From positions 1 to 5,649 of the forward strand of contig VSMX01000141.1 in the NCBI GenBank assembly GCA_009773975.1: a stretch of 5,649 nucleotides of DNA, written 5' to 3'. The notes below the pieces were generated by a model, which was not told the origin of the DNA, made no database searches, and saw only the letters and a list, made by a program, of their open reading frames with translations. Each line of letters begins with the position of its first letter. Position 1 is the first letter of the stretch. Positions 1-5,564 of this stretch are shown here, piece after piece. This stretch comes from Desulfovibrio sp. (GTDB lineage: Bacteria; Desulfobacterota; Desulfovibrionia; Desulfovibrionales; Desulfovibrionaceae). The position numbers and the translations under genes are program-made.

Positions 1-245
1 AATTAAACGGGCAAAAAAAAATTTTTTGGAATAAACAAAGAGGTCCTTTTGCTCCTCCTTTGGTCAATGGAGATACTGAACTTGCTTCCCTGAAAAAATT
101 GCTTGAAAATTATTATTCTGTAAATCAAAAAACAGCCATATCTACCGCACTTGTTCATTCTTCCGGGCCAAATGACTTTGAAAACGATTTGGAATATTTA
201 CGGGCCCTTCAACAAACTTTGGAGAAAAGCCATGAGCAATCTTAA
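1..245 (+). CDS. dnaG: C-terminal end of probable DNA primase DnaG (5' partial)
   Basis: An open frame enters from the left edge (first whole codon at 3) and stops with TAA at 243-245, giving about 80 residues. I see no primase catalytic motif, because the zinc-binding and TOPRIM domains would lie to the left. What remains is a proline-containing linker (GPFAPPLV) followed by a charged, probably helical tail ending in EYLRALQQTLEKSHEQS, compatible with the DnaB-helicase-binding C-terminus of DnaG, the least conserved part of that protein. The main argument is position: dnaG lies directly upstream of rpoD in the macromolecular-synthesis operon of many bacteria. The stop overlaps the rpoD start by 14 bases, suggesting translational coupling. 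An A9T6 tract (13-27) lies inside the frame. The reading frame is secure; the name is inferred from context. Confidence 0.6.
   Translation, partial: LNGQKKIFWNKQRGPFAPPLVNGDTELASLKKLLENYYSVNQKTAISTALVHSSGPNDFENDLEYLRALQQTLEKSHEQS
221..234 (+). promoter_or_regulatory. Ribosome binding site and start codon of rpoD
   Basis: GGAG at 221-224 lies seven bases before ATG at 232-234, inside the end of the upstream gene. This favours the 232 start over the in-frame ATG at 151. The 27 extra residues from 151 do not resemble a sigma-factor N-terminus, whereas MSNLKDIQQIQ leads straight into region 1.1. Confidence 0.75.
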
Positions 246-1998
246 AGATATCCAGCAAATACAAATGCTAATAGCCAAAGGCAAGGGAACGGGCTTTTTG
301 ACTTACGAAGAAGTCAACAAGGCGCTGCCCGGTGAAATGAACAATTCCGAACAATTTGAAGAAATTATAGGTATTTTTGAGCAACTTGAAATTGTTATTG
401 TTGACTCGGAAAAGGACGGCAAAAAAATGTCCGCTGCCGCCGAAAGCGCAGATGATTTGTCGGATAGCAGCCTTGATTTGGCAGAAGATGAAGAATCTGC
501 GGATTATTCATCACGCAGTACCGACCCTGTCAGGATGTATTTGAGAGAAATGGGTGCTGTTCCCTTGCTCGACAGAGATGGAGAAGTCGTAATTGCCAAA
601 AAAATTGAAATGGGAGAACAGGACGTCCTTTATGCCCTGGTTGAAGTGCCTGTTGCCGTTGAGGAGCTAATCAATGTTGGAGAACAATTGCGGCAAAACA
701 GAATCAAGCTGAAAGACGTTGTCAAAACGATTGAAGAAGATGATCCCAGTGAAGACGAGATGAATCAGCGCACCAGGGTAATTCTTTTGCTGGATGAAAT
801 TAAACAGATTTTCAAGAAGAAAAGAAAAATTTACAAAAAACTTGATGACTGCTGCACGTTGGAACGCAGGGTAAGCGCGCTTCAAAAGGAAATTATTGCT
901 TTCAAGGATGAAATCGTTTCAAGATTGAGGGAAATTAAACTTGAAAAAACCTTAATCGACAGAATTATTGAAACAGTGGAAGATTATGTCCGGCAAATGC
1001 ATAACTGCCAGAGAGATCTTTCTGCATATATCCTGGCAACGGGAAGAACCCAGGCTGAAATACAAAATCTTTTTGATGGTCTGGATAAAAGGGAAATAAA
1101 TCCGGCAGATGCGGCAAAAACATTGAATTTGAGTATTGATGAGCTATTTTCTTTCAAGGAAATGATTGTTGGGAAAATTGAAATTCTCAAACGCCTTCAG
1201 GAAAAATGCTGTCATTCTGTGGGAGATCTTGAAGAAGTTTTGTGGAGAATAAAAAGAGGCAATACTGCCGCCATGCGAGCAAAACAGGAACTGATCAGAT
1301 CAAATTTGCGTCTTGTTGTATCCATTGCCAAAAAATATACAAATCGCGGACTTCAATTTCTGGATCTGATTCAGGAAGGCAATATTGGGTTGATGAAAGC
1401 CGTTGACAAATTTGAATACCAACGGGGCTATAAATTTTCCACATACGCCACCTGGTGGATAAGGCAGGCAATAACACGCGCAATTGCCGACCAGGCAAGG
1501 ACAATTCGCATTCCTGTTCACATGATTGAAACCATCAATAAACTAATCCGCACTTCACGGTATCTTGTGCAGGAGCTTGGCAGGGATCCCACGCCTGAAG
1601 AAATCGCTGATCGCATGGAATATCCTGTTGAAAAGGTAAAAAAGGTTCTGAAAATTGCCAAGGAGCCAATTTCTCTTGAAACCCCTATCGGAGATGAGGA
1701 GGATTCGAGTCTGGGAGATTTCATAGAGGACAAAAAGGCTATTGCACCGGCAGAAGAGGTTATAAATACAAAACTTTCCGAACAGTTGGCGGAAGTTTTG
1801 GCTGATCTTACACCCCGTGAGGAGCAGGTGCTTCGCAAACGTTTTGGAATAGCGGAAAAAAGCGATCATACTCTGGAAGAAGTCGGAAAATTGTTTAATG
1901 TTACAAGAGAGCGTATCCGTCAAATCGAAGCCAAGGCCTTAAGAAAACTGCGTCACCCCATTCGCAGTCAACCTTTGCGGTCCTACTATGAAAATTAG
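232..1998 (+). CDS. rpoD: Primary (housekeeping) RNA polymerase sigma factor RpoD, sigma-70
   Basis: The product is a 588-residue group 1 sigma factor that directs core RNA polymerase to -10/-35 promoters. Region 1.1 is at about 4-58, followed by an acidic linker (60-95). Region 1.2 is at about 97-127 (STDPVRMYLREMG). A non-conserved insertion rich in charged helices spans about 130-330. Region 2 runs from about 353 to 440 and includes NLRLVVSIAKKYTNRGLQFLDL and YKFSTYATWWIRQAI, the core-binding, -10 recognition and melting segments. Region 3 is at about 441-500. Region 4 is at about 520-580, with the helix-turn-helix LEEVGKLFNVTRERIRQIEAKAL that reads -35 elements. All regions are present and uninterrupted. 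It overlaps the upstream gene by 14 bases and the downstream nuclease by 11, so it is probably co-transcribed and coupled to both. No internal promoter was identified. The start at 232 is chosen by its Shine-Dalgarno; an ATG at 151 would add 27 unconvincing residues. Confidence 0.97.
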   Translation: MSNLKDIQQIQMLIAKGKGTGFLTYEEVNKALPGEMNNSEQFEEIIGIFEQLEIVIVDSEKDGKKMSAAAESADDLSDSSLDLAEDEESADYSSRSTDPVRMYLREMGAVPLLDRDGEVVIAKKIEMGEQDVLYALVEVPVAVEELINVGEQLRQNRIKLKDVVKTIEEDDPSEDEMNQRTRVILLLDEIKQIFKKKRKIYKKLDDCCTLERRVSALQKEIIAFKDEIVSRLREIKLEKTLIDRIIETVEDYVRQMHNCQRDLSAYILATGRTQAEIQNLFDGLDKREINPADAAKTLNLSIDELFSFKEMIVGKIEILKRLQEKCCHSVGDLEEVLWRIKRGNTAAMRAKQELIRSNLRLVVSIAKKYTNRGLQFLDLIQEGNIGLMKAVDKFEYQRGYKFSTYATWWIRQAITRAIADQARTIRIPVHMIETINKLIRTSRYLVQELGRDPTPEEIADRMEYPVEKVKKVLKIAKEPISLETPIGDEEDSSLGDFIEDKKAIAPAEEVINTKLSEQLAEVLADLTPREEQVLRKRFGIAEKSDHTLEEVGKLFNVTRERIRQIEAKALRKLRHPIRSQPLRSYYEN

Positions 1999-2689
1999 AA
2001 ATCCGGGCACTCACCCACGCTTTTGGGTGGTCAGTTTCTTTCTGTTGTTCTTTTTTATTGGTGGAAGTCATTGTTATGCGCAGGATTCTGTTCAAACCCG
2101 GATAATTTATCCTGATGGTATTGTTGTACATTGCTTTGATGGCGATACTGTCAAATTGATGGATAGGCGTATAATCCGGCTTGCAGGAATTGATGCACCG
2201 GAATTGGGTAAACAGGGCCGCAAGCCACAGTTTTATGCGCGCAAGGCGAAAGAGGATTTAATACAACTTGCGCGCGGGAAAAAAGTAAAATTGATTATCC
2301 CGGGGATTGCATACCGGGATAATCATGGCAGGATTATAGCCGATGTTTTGCTTGACGGCGATCAATCTCTTAACCGGATGATGATTGAAAGAGGGGCAGC
2401 CATTTTTTACCCCAATCAGGATCTGAATCCCCACTTCCAGGAAGATCTGCTAAATTTACAGACAGAAGCCATAAAAGAACGACGGGGACTTTGGAATACC
2501 CTGCTTTCAATGCCTATTGCAAACGACAACTACATAGGCAACAAGGCAACACTGCGTTTTTATCCAGAAACTTGTCCAGAAGCGCAAAATATAAAGCCCC
2601 GAAACAGAATTCATTTCGGGACCTTGATGGATGCCTTCCTTGCGGGTTTTGTTCCTGCCCGTATCTGTAAATTTTGGCCAGATGCCTAA
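1988..2689 (+). CDS. Exported thermonuclease-like protein (SNase fold) with degenerate C-terminal zinc-ribbon-like segment
   Basis: The product has 233 residues. The N-terminus has basic residues followed by a strongly hydrophobic stretch (about 12-26) and a probable signal-peptidase I site after C-Y-A (29-31), so the mature protein likely acts in the periplasm or outside. Residues 46-172 match the staphylococcal nuclease (OB-fold) family, calcium-dependent phosphodiesterases of DNA and RNA. Counterparts of the catalytic set are present: FDGDT (50-54), R64 and D69-A-P-E72 in RLAGIDAPE, and R115 in HGR. The tail (182-227) resembles the YxGNxxSxxFH...C / GYxPCxxC segment seen after some such nucleases, but the expected His is Tyr192 and the first Cys of the last pair is Ala224, so only C196 and C227 remain. 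The start overlaps the end of rpoD by 11 bases with no strong Shine-Dalgarno, suggesting coupling. The last five residues (FWPDA) and the stop are encoded at or within one arm of a large inverted repeat. Confidence 0.88.
   Translation: MKIRNPGTHPRFWVVSFFLLFFFIGGSHCYAQDSVQTRIIYPDGIVVHCFDGDTVKLMDRRIIRLAGIDAPELGKQGRKPQFYARKAKEDLIQLARGKKVKLIIPGIAYRDNHGRIIADVLLDGDQSLNRMMIERGAAIFYPNQDLNPHFQEDLLNLQTEAIKERRGLWNTLLSMPIANDNYIGNKATLRFYPETCPEAQNIKPRNRIHFGTLMDAFLAGFVPARICKFWPDA
2292..2325 (+). repeat. Perfect 12-bp inverted repeat inside the nuclease gene
   Basis: TGATTATCCCGG (2292-2303) is exactly complementary to CCGGGATAATCA (2314-2325) across a 10-base loop. It lies in the codons for IIPGIAYRDNH, just before the HGR active-site motif. 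It could form an mRNA hairpin or be chance within coding constraint; no function can be read from it. Confidence 0.7.
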
Positions 2690-2816
2690 GAAGCTGTCTT
2701 AACATAGTGAATTTTGTTCTCTCGCAAGGAAGATGAGTAAATCATGAAGGGAATGTACTCTCGAGCGAGAGGGCAAAAGGTGCAGGTGAAGACTGCTTCT
2801 TAGGCATCTGGCCCAA
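2674..2816. repeat. Large inverted repeat overlapping the nuclease stop codon, with nested hairpin
   Basis: The left arm (2674-2700) and right arm (2789-2816) are complementary over 27-28 bases with one mismatch and one extra C. The core of 19 bases (2676-2694 with 2795-2813) is perfect. Nested inside, 2712-2725 pairs with 2765-2778 over 14 positions, two of them G-U in plus-strand RNA but A-C in minus-strand RNA, so the fold suits a plus transcript. GAGTA (2735-2739) and TACTC (2756-2760) can close the tip, with a competing hairpin at 2758-2771. It sits between two converging genes, so it may be a transcript end, although no clear U-tract follows. Terminal arms with little else inside would also fit a small non-autonomous mobile element. 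No convincing target-site duplication is visible. Confidence 0.85.
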
Positions 2817-2879
2817 TAATGCGCTGTCCCACAGGCCTTAATACCAATTTGGGCTGGAGGAAGATTTGCAAAAATTGTT

Positions 2880-3767
2880 TTATTTTTGAGTTTCAAAAAC
2901 CCAATGTAGAAGCCTTTTGTGAACACGAAGCCGGAATTCGGCTTGATACAACAATTGAGAGGCTTTGCTGGCCAATATTTCAGGCGCAATGGGAATTGCT
3001 CTTATTGGGGATGCGCTTAGCATCAACTTGGCATTTGGTTTGGCAAGCTCCATTAGCGATGGTTCAACAGACCATCCTTTCAGTTCACTTTCAGAAAGAC
3101 CTCCATGACAACCGGCATATACATAATCAATCTCTCGCACCGCTTCACAAGGTGTTTTTACAAAAATGACATCAGTTTTCAACTCATTCACCCTCTTTTT
3201 TAAAAACGACGGGTCTATCTGGGGCGGAAGAGCTATGCGTAAACTGAAGGGGAACCAGGCAGTTGCTTCAATCAGGGAATGAAGAGTGCCATTATCGCAC
3301 CCAATCCACGCGGCAGCTACATGTTTCATTTCACGGGATCGTTTGAGCATCAATGCAATATCAGCCAGGGCATGGGCTGGATGGGCATCTGGACTGCCGG
3401 CATTGATTACGGGAAAAGTTGCAGCAAAACTTTCTATATCAATCGAGGCAACCGGGATATTGTAAATATAAAGACAATCAAGATAATAACCAAAAATCGG
3501 AAGAAGATGTTGCTGAAAAGAACTTACTTCCTTGCGCCAAAGACTTCCATCTTCTCCCTGATATATAGTCGTTCCACCCATTTGCCGCATGGCAGCCGTC
3601 ACGCATAGACGTTCAGGCAAAGCAGGCTTGGCAAACATTAAAAGAGCAACTTTGCCTGACATATAATCCGAAAGCATTTTCGCGTCTGGTATTCCAATCG
3701 CCTGTTGGACCAGTAACCAGCATACATTCTCTCCCATCCCTCTTATAGTCAATGCGTGACGAGGCAT
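2880..3767 (-). CDS. Degenerate ornithine/aspartate carbamoyltransferase-fold protein, probably not a classical transcarbamylase
   Basis: The product has 295 residues, close to the usual 300-330 of the family. The overall pattern follows ornithine/aspartate carbamoyltransferases: LSDYMSGKVALLMFAKP and AAMRQMGGTTIYQ (about 32-70) in the carbamoyl-phosphate domain, FPVINAGSPDAHPAHALADIAL (118-139), AAWIGCDNGTLHSLIEA (152-168), and SPIRAIP...LYQAEFRLRVHKRLL (253-287) in the second-substrate domain. The signature residues are mostly lost. STRTR is A-L-P-E-R (49-53), keeping only the final Arg. HPxQ is HPAH (129-132). HCLP is S-A-S-P (251-254). The late AEN is AEF. These positions bind carbamoyl phosphate or act in catalysis in true enzymes, so a changed substrate or a non-catalytic role is inferred. 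The start at 3767 is chosen because GGAGGG lies four bases upstream (minus strand); ATGs at 3779 and 3827 are possible but poorly placed. The frame is intact, so recent decay is unlikely. Confidence 0.75.
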   Translation of the reverse strand: MPRHALTIRGMGENVCWLLVQQAIGIPDAKMLSDYMSGKVALLMFAKPALPERLCVTAAMRQMGGTTIYQGEDGSLWRKEVSSFQQHLLPIFGYYLDCLYIYNIPVASIDIESFAATFPVINAGSPDAHPAHALADIALMLKRSREMKHVAAAWIGCDNGTLHSLIEATAWFPFSLRIALPPQIDPSFLKKRVNELKTDVIFVKTPCEAVREIDYVYAGCHGGLSESELKGWSVEPSLMELAKPNAKLMLSASPIRAIPIAPEILASKASQLLYQAEFRLRVHKRLLHWVFETQK

Positions 3768-3790
3768 GTTGCCCTCCATGTTTTTTAACC

Positions 3791-3825
3791 GGCAATATTG
3801 TTTTGCAGGATAACAATACGTTGCC
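3791..3825 (-). promoter_or_regulatory. Hairpin in the leader of the carbamoyltransferase-like gene
   Basis: GGCAATATTGTT (3791-3802) pairs with AACAATA (3812-3818) and TTGCC (3821-3825), with a two-base bulge at 3819-3820 and a nine-base loop. On the minus strand this hairpin would end about 23 bases before the start codon. GGCAAC, the sequence of its 5' arm in that RNA, recurs at the ribosome binding site, so the 3' arm could pair with either copy. It might be an operator or a translational control element; the structure is visible, the role is inferred. Confidence 0.45.
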
Positions 3826-3861
3826 ATACTGTCCAGAATGCCGCAATAGTTTTATTGACGA

Positions 3862-3869
3862 TATATAAA
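3862..3869 (+). promoter_or_regulatory. Possible -10 element for a structured RNA
   Basis: TATATAAA at 3862-3869 is a plausible -10 box, with a start expected near 3873-3876, where the GC-rich foldable stretch begins. No convincing -35 lies at the right spacing (TTGCCA at 3821 is too far), so this is weak. Confidence 0.25.
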
Positions 3870-3872
3870 AAG

Positions 3873-4013
3873 TGTCCTGGCTGCCAGGGTAGCCCGGATG
3901 AGCGGTTCCGATTTCACCGCATACTACGTCATCCTCTTTCTTCTTTTCAAGGGCCTGTACCTGGGCCTAAGCACCAGCCCTTCATCAGACGCGGGCGGTT
4001 AGCCTGGGAGGGA
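3873..4013 (+). ncRNA. Candidate structured RNA, possibly 6S-like
   Basis: This non-coding stretch is about 59% G+C by hand count, between much more AT-rich flanks. As plus-strand RNA it folds into an elongated stem. CCUGGCU (3876-3882) pairs with AGCCUGG (4001-4007) with one U-U mismatch. GCCCG (3892-3896) pairs with CGGGC (3992-3996). GAUGA (3897-3901) pairs with UCAUC (3982-3986). Inside are a hairpin GCGGU/ACCGC (3902-3906 with 3916-3920), a pyrimidine-rich unpaired stretch (3935-3948) and a terminal hairpin AAGGGC/GCCCUU (3949-3954 with 3977-3982). GGAUGA (3896-3901) can alternatively pair with UCAUCC (3929-3934). A closing stem, large central bubble and terminal hairpin recall 6S RNA, which binds the RpoD holoenzyme, but I cannot confirm the family and the length (about 140) is short for it. 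It could instead be a 5' leader element or act on the other strand. Confidence 0.35.
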
Positions 4014-4016
4014 TCT

Positions 4017-4060
4017 CAAATTTTGCAGAAAATGTATATACACAATTTTTGCAAAATTTG
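4017..4060. repeat. Long AT-rich palindrome
   Basis: CAAATTTTGCA (4017-4027) is a perfect inverted match to TGCAAAATTTG (4050-4060). The interior continues the pairing (AAAAT at 4029-4033 with ATTTT at 4045-4049, around GTATATAC). It follows directly on the GC-rich candidate RNA. It has neither a GC-rich stem nor a following T-tract, so it is not a standard intrinsic terminator; a regulator-binding site or cruciform is possible. Confidence 0.7.
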
Positions 4061-4165
4061 AAAAAATTCCATCCATTGGGATTTTCGAATCCGCAAGTGC
4101 AATTTGCCTGATTGTTGTTATTATACAAAACAAAAAAAGAGAATCGTGGCTTGCAATCAGCCTCC

Positions 4166-4194
4166 TTGCGTTGCAGTTAATAAAATTATAGAAT
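4166..4194 (+). promoter_or_regulatory. Candidate sigma-70 promoter for ychF
   Basis: TAGAAT at 4189-4194 (five of six to the -10 consensus) lies 17 bases after TTGCGT at 4166-4171 (three of six to the -35). Transcription would start near 4200, leaving a leader of about 45 bases before the ychF start. The -10 is good and the -35 weak. Confidence 0.4.
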
Positions 4195-4196
4195 GC

Positions 4197-4215
4197 CTGT
4201 TTTATAACAAAACAG
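4197..4215. promoter_or_regulatory. Small perfect palindrome at the predicted ychF transcript start
   Basis: CTGTTTT (4197-4203) is an exact inverted match to AAAACAG (4209-4215) around ATAAC. Lying over the predicted start site, it could be an operator or a short 5' hairpin. AT-rich content makes chance possible. Confidence 0.35.
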
Positions 4216-4244
4216 ACACTCTTTATTTTAAAGCGGGATCAATC

Positions 4245-5345
4245 ATGGCATTAAGTATTGGTATCGCGGGTTTGCCCAATGTTGGAAAGTCCACTCTTTT
4301 TAATGCGCTTACTCATGCCCAAAATGCTCCGGCGGCCAACTACCCTTTCTGTACCATAGAACCAAACAAGGCAACTGTTGCTGTGCCTGATATTCGTGTT
4401 GAAGAACTTTCTGCCAAGGTAAAACCCAAAAAAACCATTCATGCCAGTGTTGATTTCATAGATATCGCTGGCCTTGTCCGCGGAGCCAGCAAGGGGGAAG
4501 GGCTTGGGAATCAATTTTTGGGGAATATAAGGGAATGTGCAGCTATCATTGAAGTTGTTCGTTGCTTCGATGATGATAATATCACACATGTTGATGGAAA
4601 AGTTGATCCATTGGCTGATGTGGCAACCATTGAAACAGAATTTTTGCTTGCTGACATCCAGAGCGTCGAGAAACGTCTTGAAAAAATGACAAAAATGGCA
4701 AAAGGCAATAAGGACGCAAAAGTTGTCCTTGATAGCATGCGACAATTGCATACACATTTAAATAATGGTCTGCCGGCAAGATCATTTCCGCTGCCTGAAA
4801 ATGACATTTTTCTCTCATCATGGAAAGAATTGAGTTTGCTGACTGCGAAACCGATAATATATTGTGCGAATGTAGATGATTCCGCAGTTGTGGATGGGAA
4901 CAAATACTCGGATAAACTAAAAAAATACGCCCAAAAAAACAATTCCGGTTTTGCCATAATTTGTGCAAGACTCGAAGAAGAACTGCAGGCTTTGCCGGAA
5001 GAAGAACAAAAGGAGATGCTCGAATCCTACGGGGTGCAAGAAATCGGTCTGGCAACCATTATTCGTTCAGGATATGTCACCTTGGGACTTATCAGTTATT
5101 TTACTGCAGGGCCTGATGAAGTTCGTGCCTGGACTATCCACAAGGGCTGGAAAGCTCCAAAAGCTGCCGGTGTAATCCATACTGATTTTGAACGTGGCTT
5201 TATCAGGGCTGAAGTTATATCATATTCCGATTACATGAGCCACGATTCTGAAAGCTCTTGCAGAAATGCGGGGGTGCTCCGGGTGGAAGGCAAAGATTAT
5301 ATTGTTCAGGACGGTGATGTTATGCACTTCCTGTTCAATGTTTAA
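4245..5345 (+). CDS. ychF: Ribosome-associated ATPase YchF (Obg-family, OLA1-like)
   Basis: The product has 366 residues, the usual YchF length. This universal P-loop NTPase of the Obg family hydrolyses ATP rather than GTP, binds ribosomes and modulates translation and stress responses. The G1 P-loop GLPNVGKS is at 9-16, the conserved NYPFCTIEPN at 32-41, and the G3 DIAGLVRGASKGEGLGN at 73-89. A helical coiled-coil insertion spans about 128-200. The base-specificity segment KPIIYCANVDD is at 202-212, and the C-terminal TGS domain runs from about 283 to the end (AGPDEVRAWTI, GVIHTDFERGFIRAEVI, VEGKDYIVQDGDVMHFLFNV). The NxxE motif that favours adenine reads N-V-D-D (209-212), a conservative change. 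The start MALSIGIAGLPNVGKST matches the family; the frame is open upstream to 4104, but the extra 47 residues are Cys-rich and unlike YchF. A weak Shine-Dalgarno (GCGGGA) lies upstream. It stands alone, without the pth neighbour often seen. Confidence 0.96.
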   Translation: MALSIGIAGLPNVGKSTLFNALTHAQNAPAANYPFCTIEPNKATVAVPDIRVEELSAKVKPKKTIHASVDFIDIAGLVRGASKGEGLGNQFLGNIRECAAIIEVVRCFDDDNITHVDGKVDPLADVATIETEFLLADIQSVEKRLEKMTKMAKGNKDAKVVLDSMRQLHTHLNNGLPARSFPLPENDIFLSSWKELSLLTAKPIIYCANVDDSAVVDGNKYSDKLKKYAQKNNSGFAIICARLEEELQALPEEEQKEMLESYGVQEIGLATIIRSGYVTLGLISYFTAGPDEVRAWTIHKGWKAPKAAGVIHTDFERGFIRAEVISYSDYMSHDSESSCRNAGVLRVEGKDYIVQDGDVMHFLFNV

Positions 5346-5348
5346 GAA

Positions 5349-5394
5349 AATGCTGATTATAGATGTAGCATTAAATCGAAACATATATATTTCG
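5349..5394. repeat. Two small inverted repeats just after ychF
   Basis: AATGCT (5349-5354) matches AGCATT (5367-5372), and CGAAA (5377-5381) matches TTTCG (5390-5394). Each arm is only five or six bases, so each alone is weak. They open a run of hairpins filling the 3' flank of ychF. Confidence 0.4.
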
Positions 5395-5396
5395 GA

Positions 5397-5441
5397 GCGT
5401 TAGAGCATTTATGCAATGAAATTGCGTAAATGCTCTAACGC
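5397..5441. repeat. Strong 21-bp inverted repeat downstream of ychF
   Basis: The arms at 5397-5417 and 5421-5441 are complementary at 20 of 21 positions, the exception being a G-U pair in plus-strand RNA, around the loop GAA. It begins 51 bases after the ychF stop. No T-tract follows, so if it ends transcription it is not the classical kind; it may instead protect the mRNA 3' end, or be a dispersed palindromic repeat. Confidence 0.85.
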
Positions 5442-5443
5442 GG

Positions 5444-5564
5444 CTTTGCCTGCAAAGGTGTGTGCGAAAATATCTCAAGGCAAACTTGCTTTGCTGTTAA
5501 GAGATATTCTTATGCGTAAAATGCTATCGTACGTCAAAACGGAGTTCCTTTCTTTTTGAAGGAA
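5444..5564. repeat. Cluster of further hairpins and a partial direct repeat
   Basis: CTTTGC/GCAAAG pairs at 5444-5449 and 5452-5457. AATATCTC/GAGATATT pairs at 5469-5476 and 5501-5508, with a nested GCAAA/TTTGC (5480-5484 with 5490-5494). TTCCTT/AAGGAA pairs at 5545-5550 and 5559-5564. The segment GCGTAAATGCTCTAACG (5424-5440) recurs imperfectly at 5514-5529. No supported gene lies here, and nothing clear is seen from 5565 to the right edge. Confidence 0.5.

Noticed and set aside
151..231. Longer rpoD start at ATG 151 (27 extra residues)
   Set aside because: The added residues overlap dnaG coding sequence and do not resemble sigma factors; ATG 232 has a well-spaced GGAG.
2819..3169. Plus-strand open frame opposite the carbamoyltransferase-like gene
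   Set aside because: Its translation has no recognisable domain, whereas the minus frame follows the transcarbamylase fold along its whole length.
3768..3827. 20-residue N-terminal extension of the carbamoyltransferase-like protein
   Set aside because: It is encoded by the leader hairpin and lacks a ribosome binding site; the ATG at 3767 is preceded by GGAGGG.
3902..3920. tRNA T-arm-like hairpin
   Set aside because: No acceptor, D or anticodon arms fit around it and the loop has nine bases; it is better explained as part of the larger fold.
4104..4244. 47-residue N-terminal extension of YchF
   Set aside because: It is unlike any YchF N-terminus, spans the candidate promoter and palindrome, and the family start MALSIGIAGLPNVGKST fits ATG 4245.
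4511..4957. Minus-strand open frames of about 150 codons opposite ychF
   Set aside because: They are opposite-strand shadows of a strongly conserved gene, with no ribosome binding site or family resemblance.
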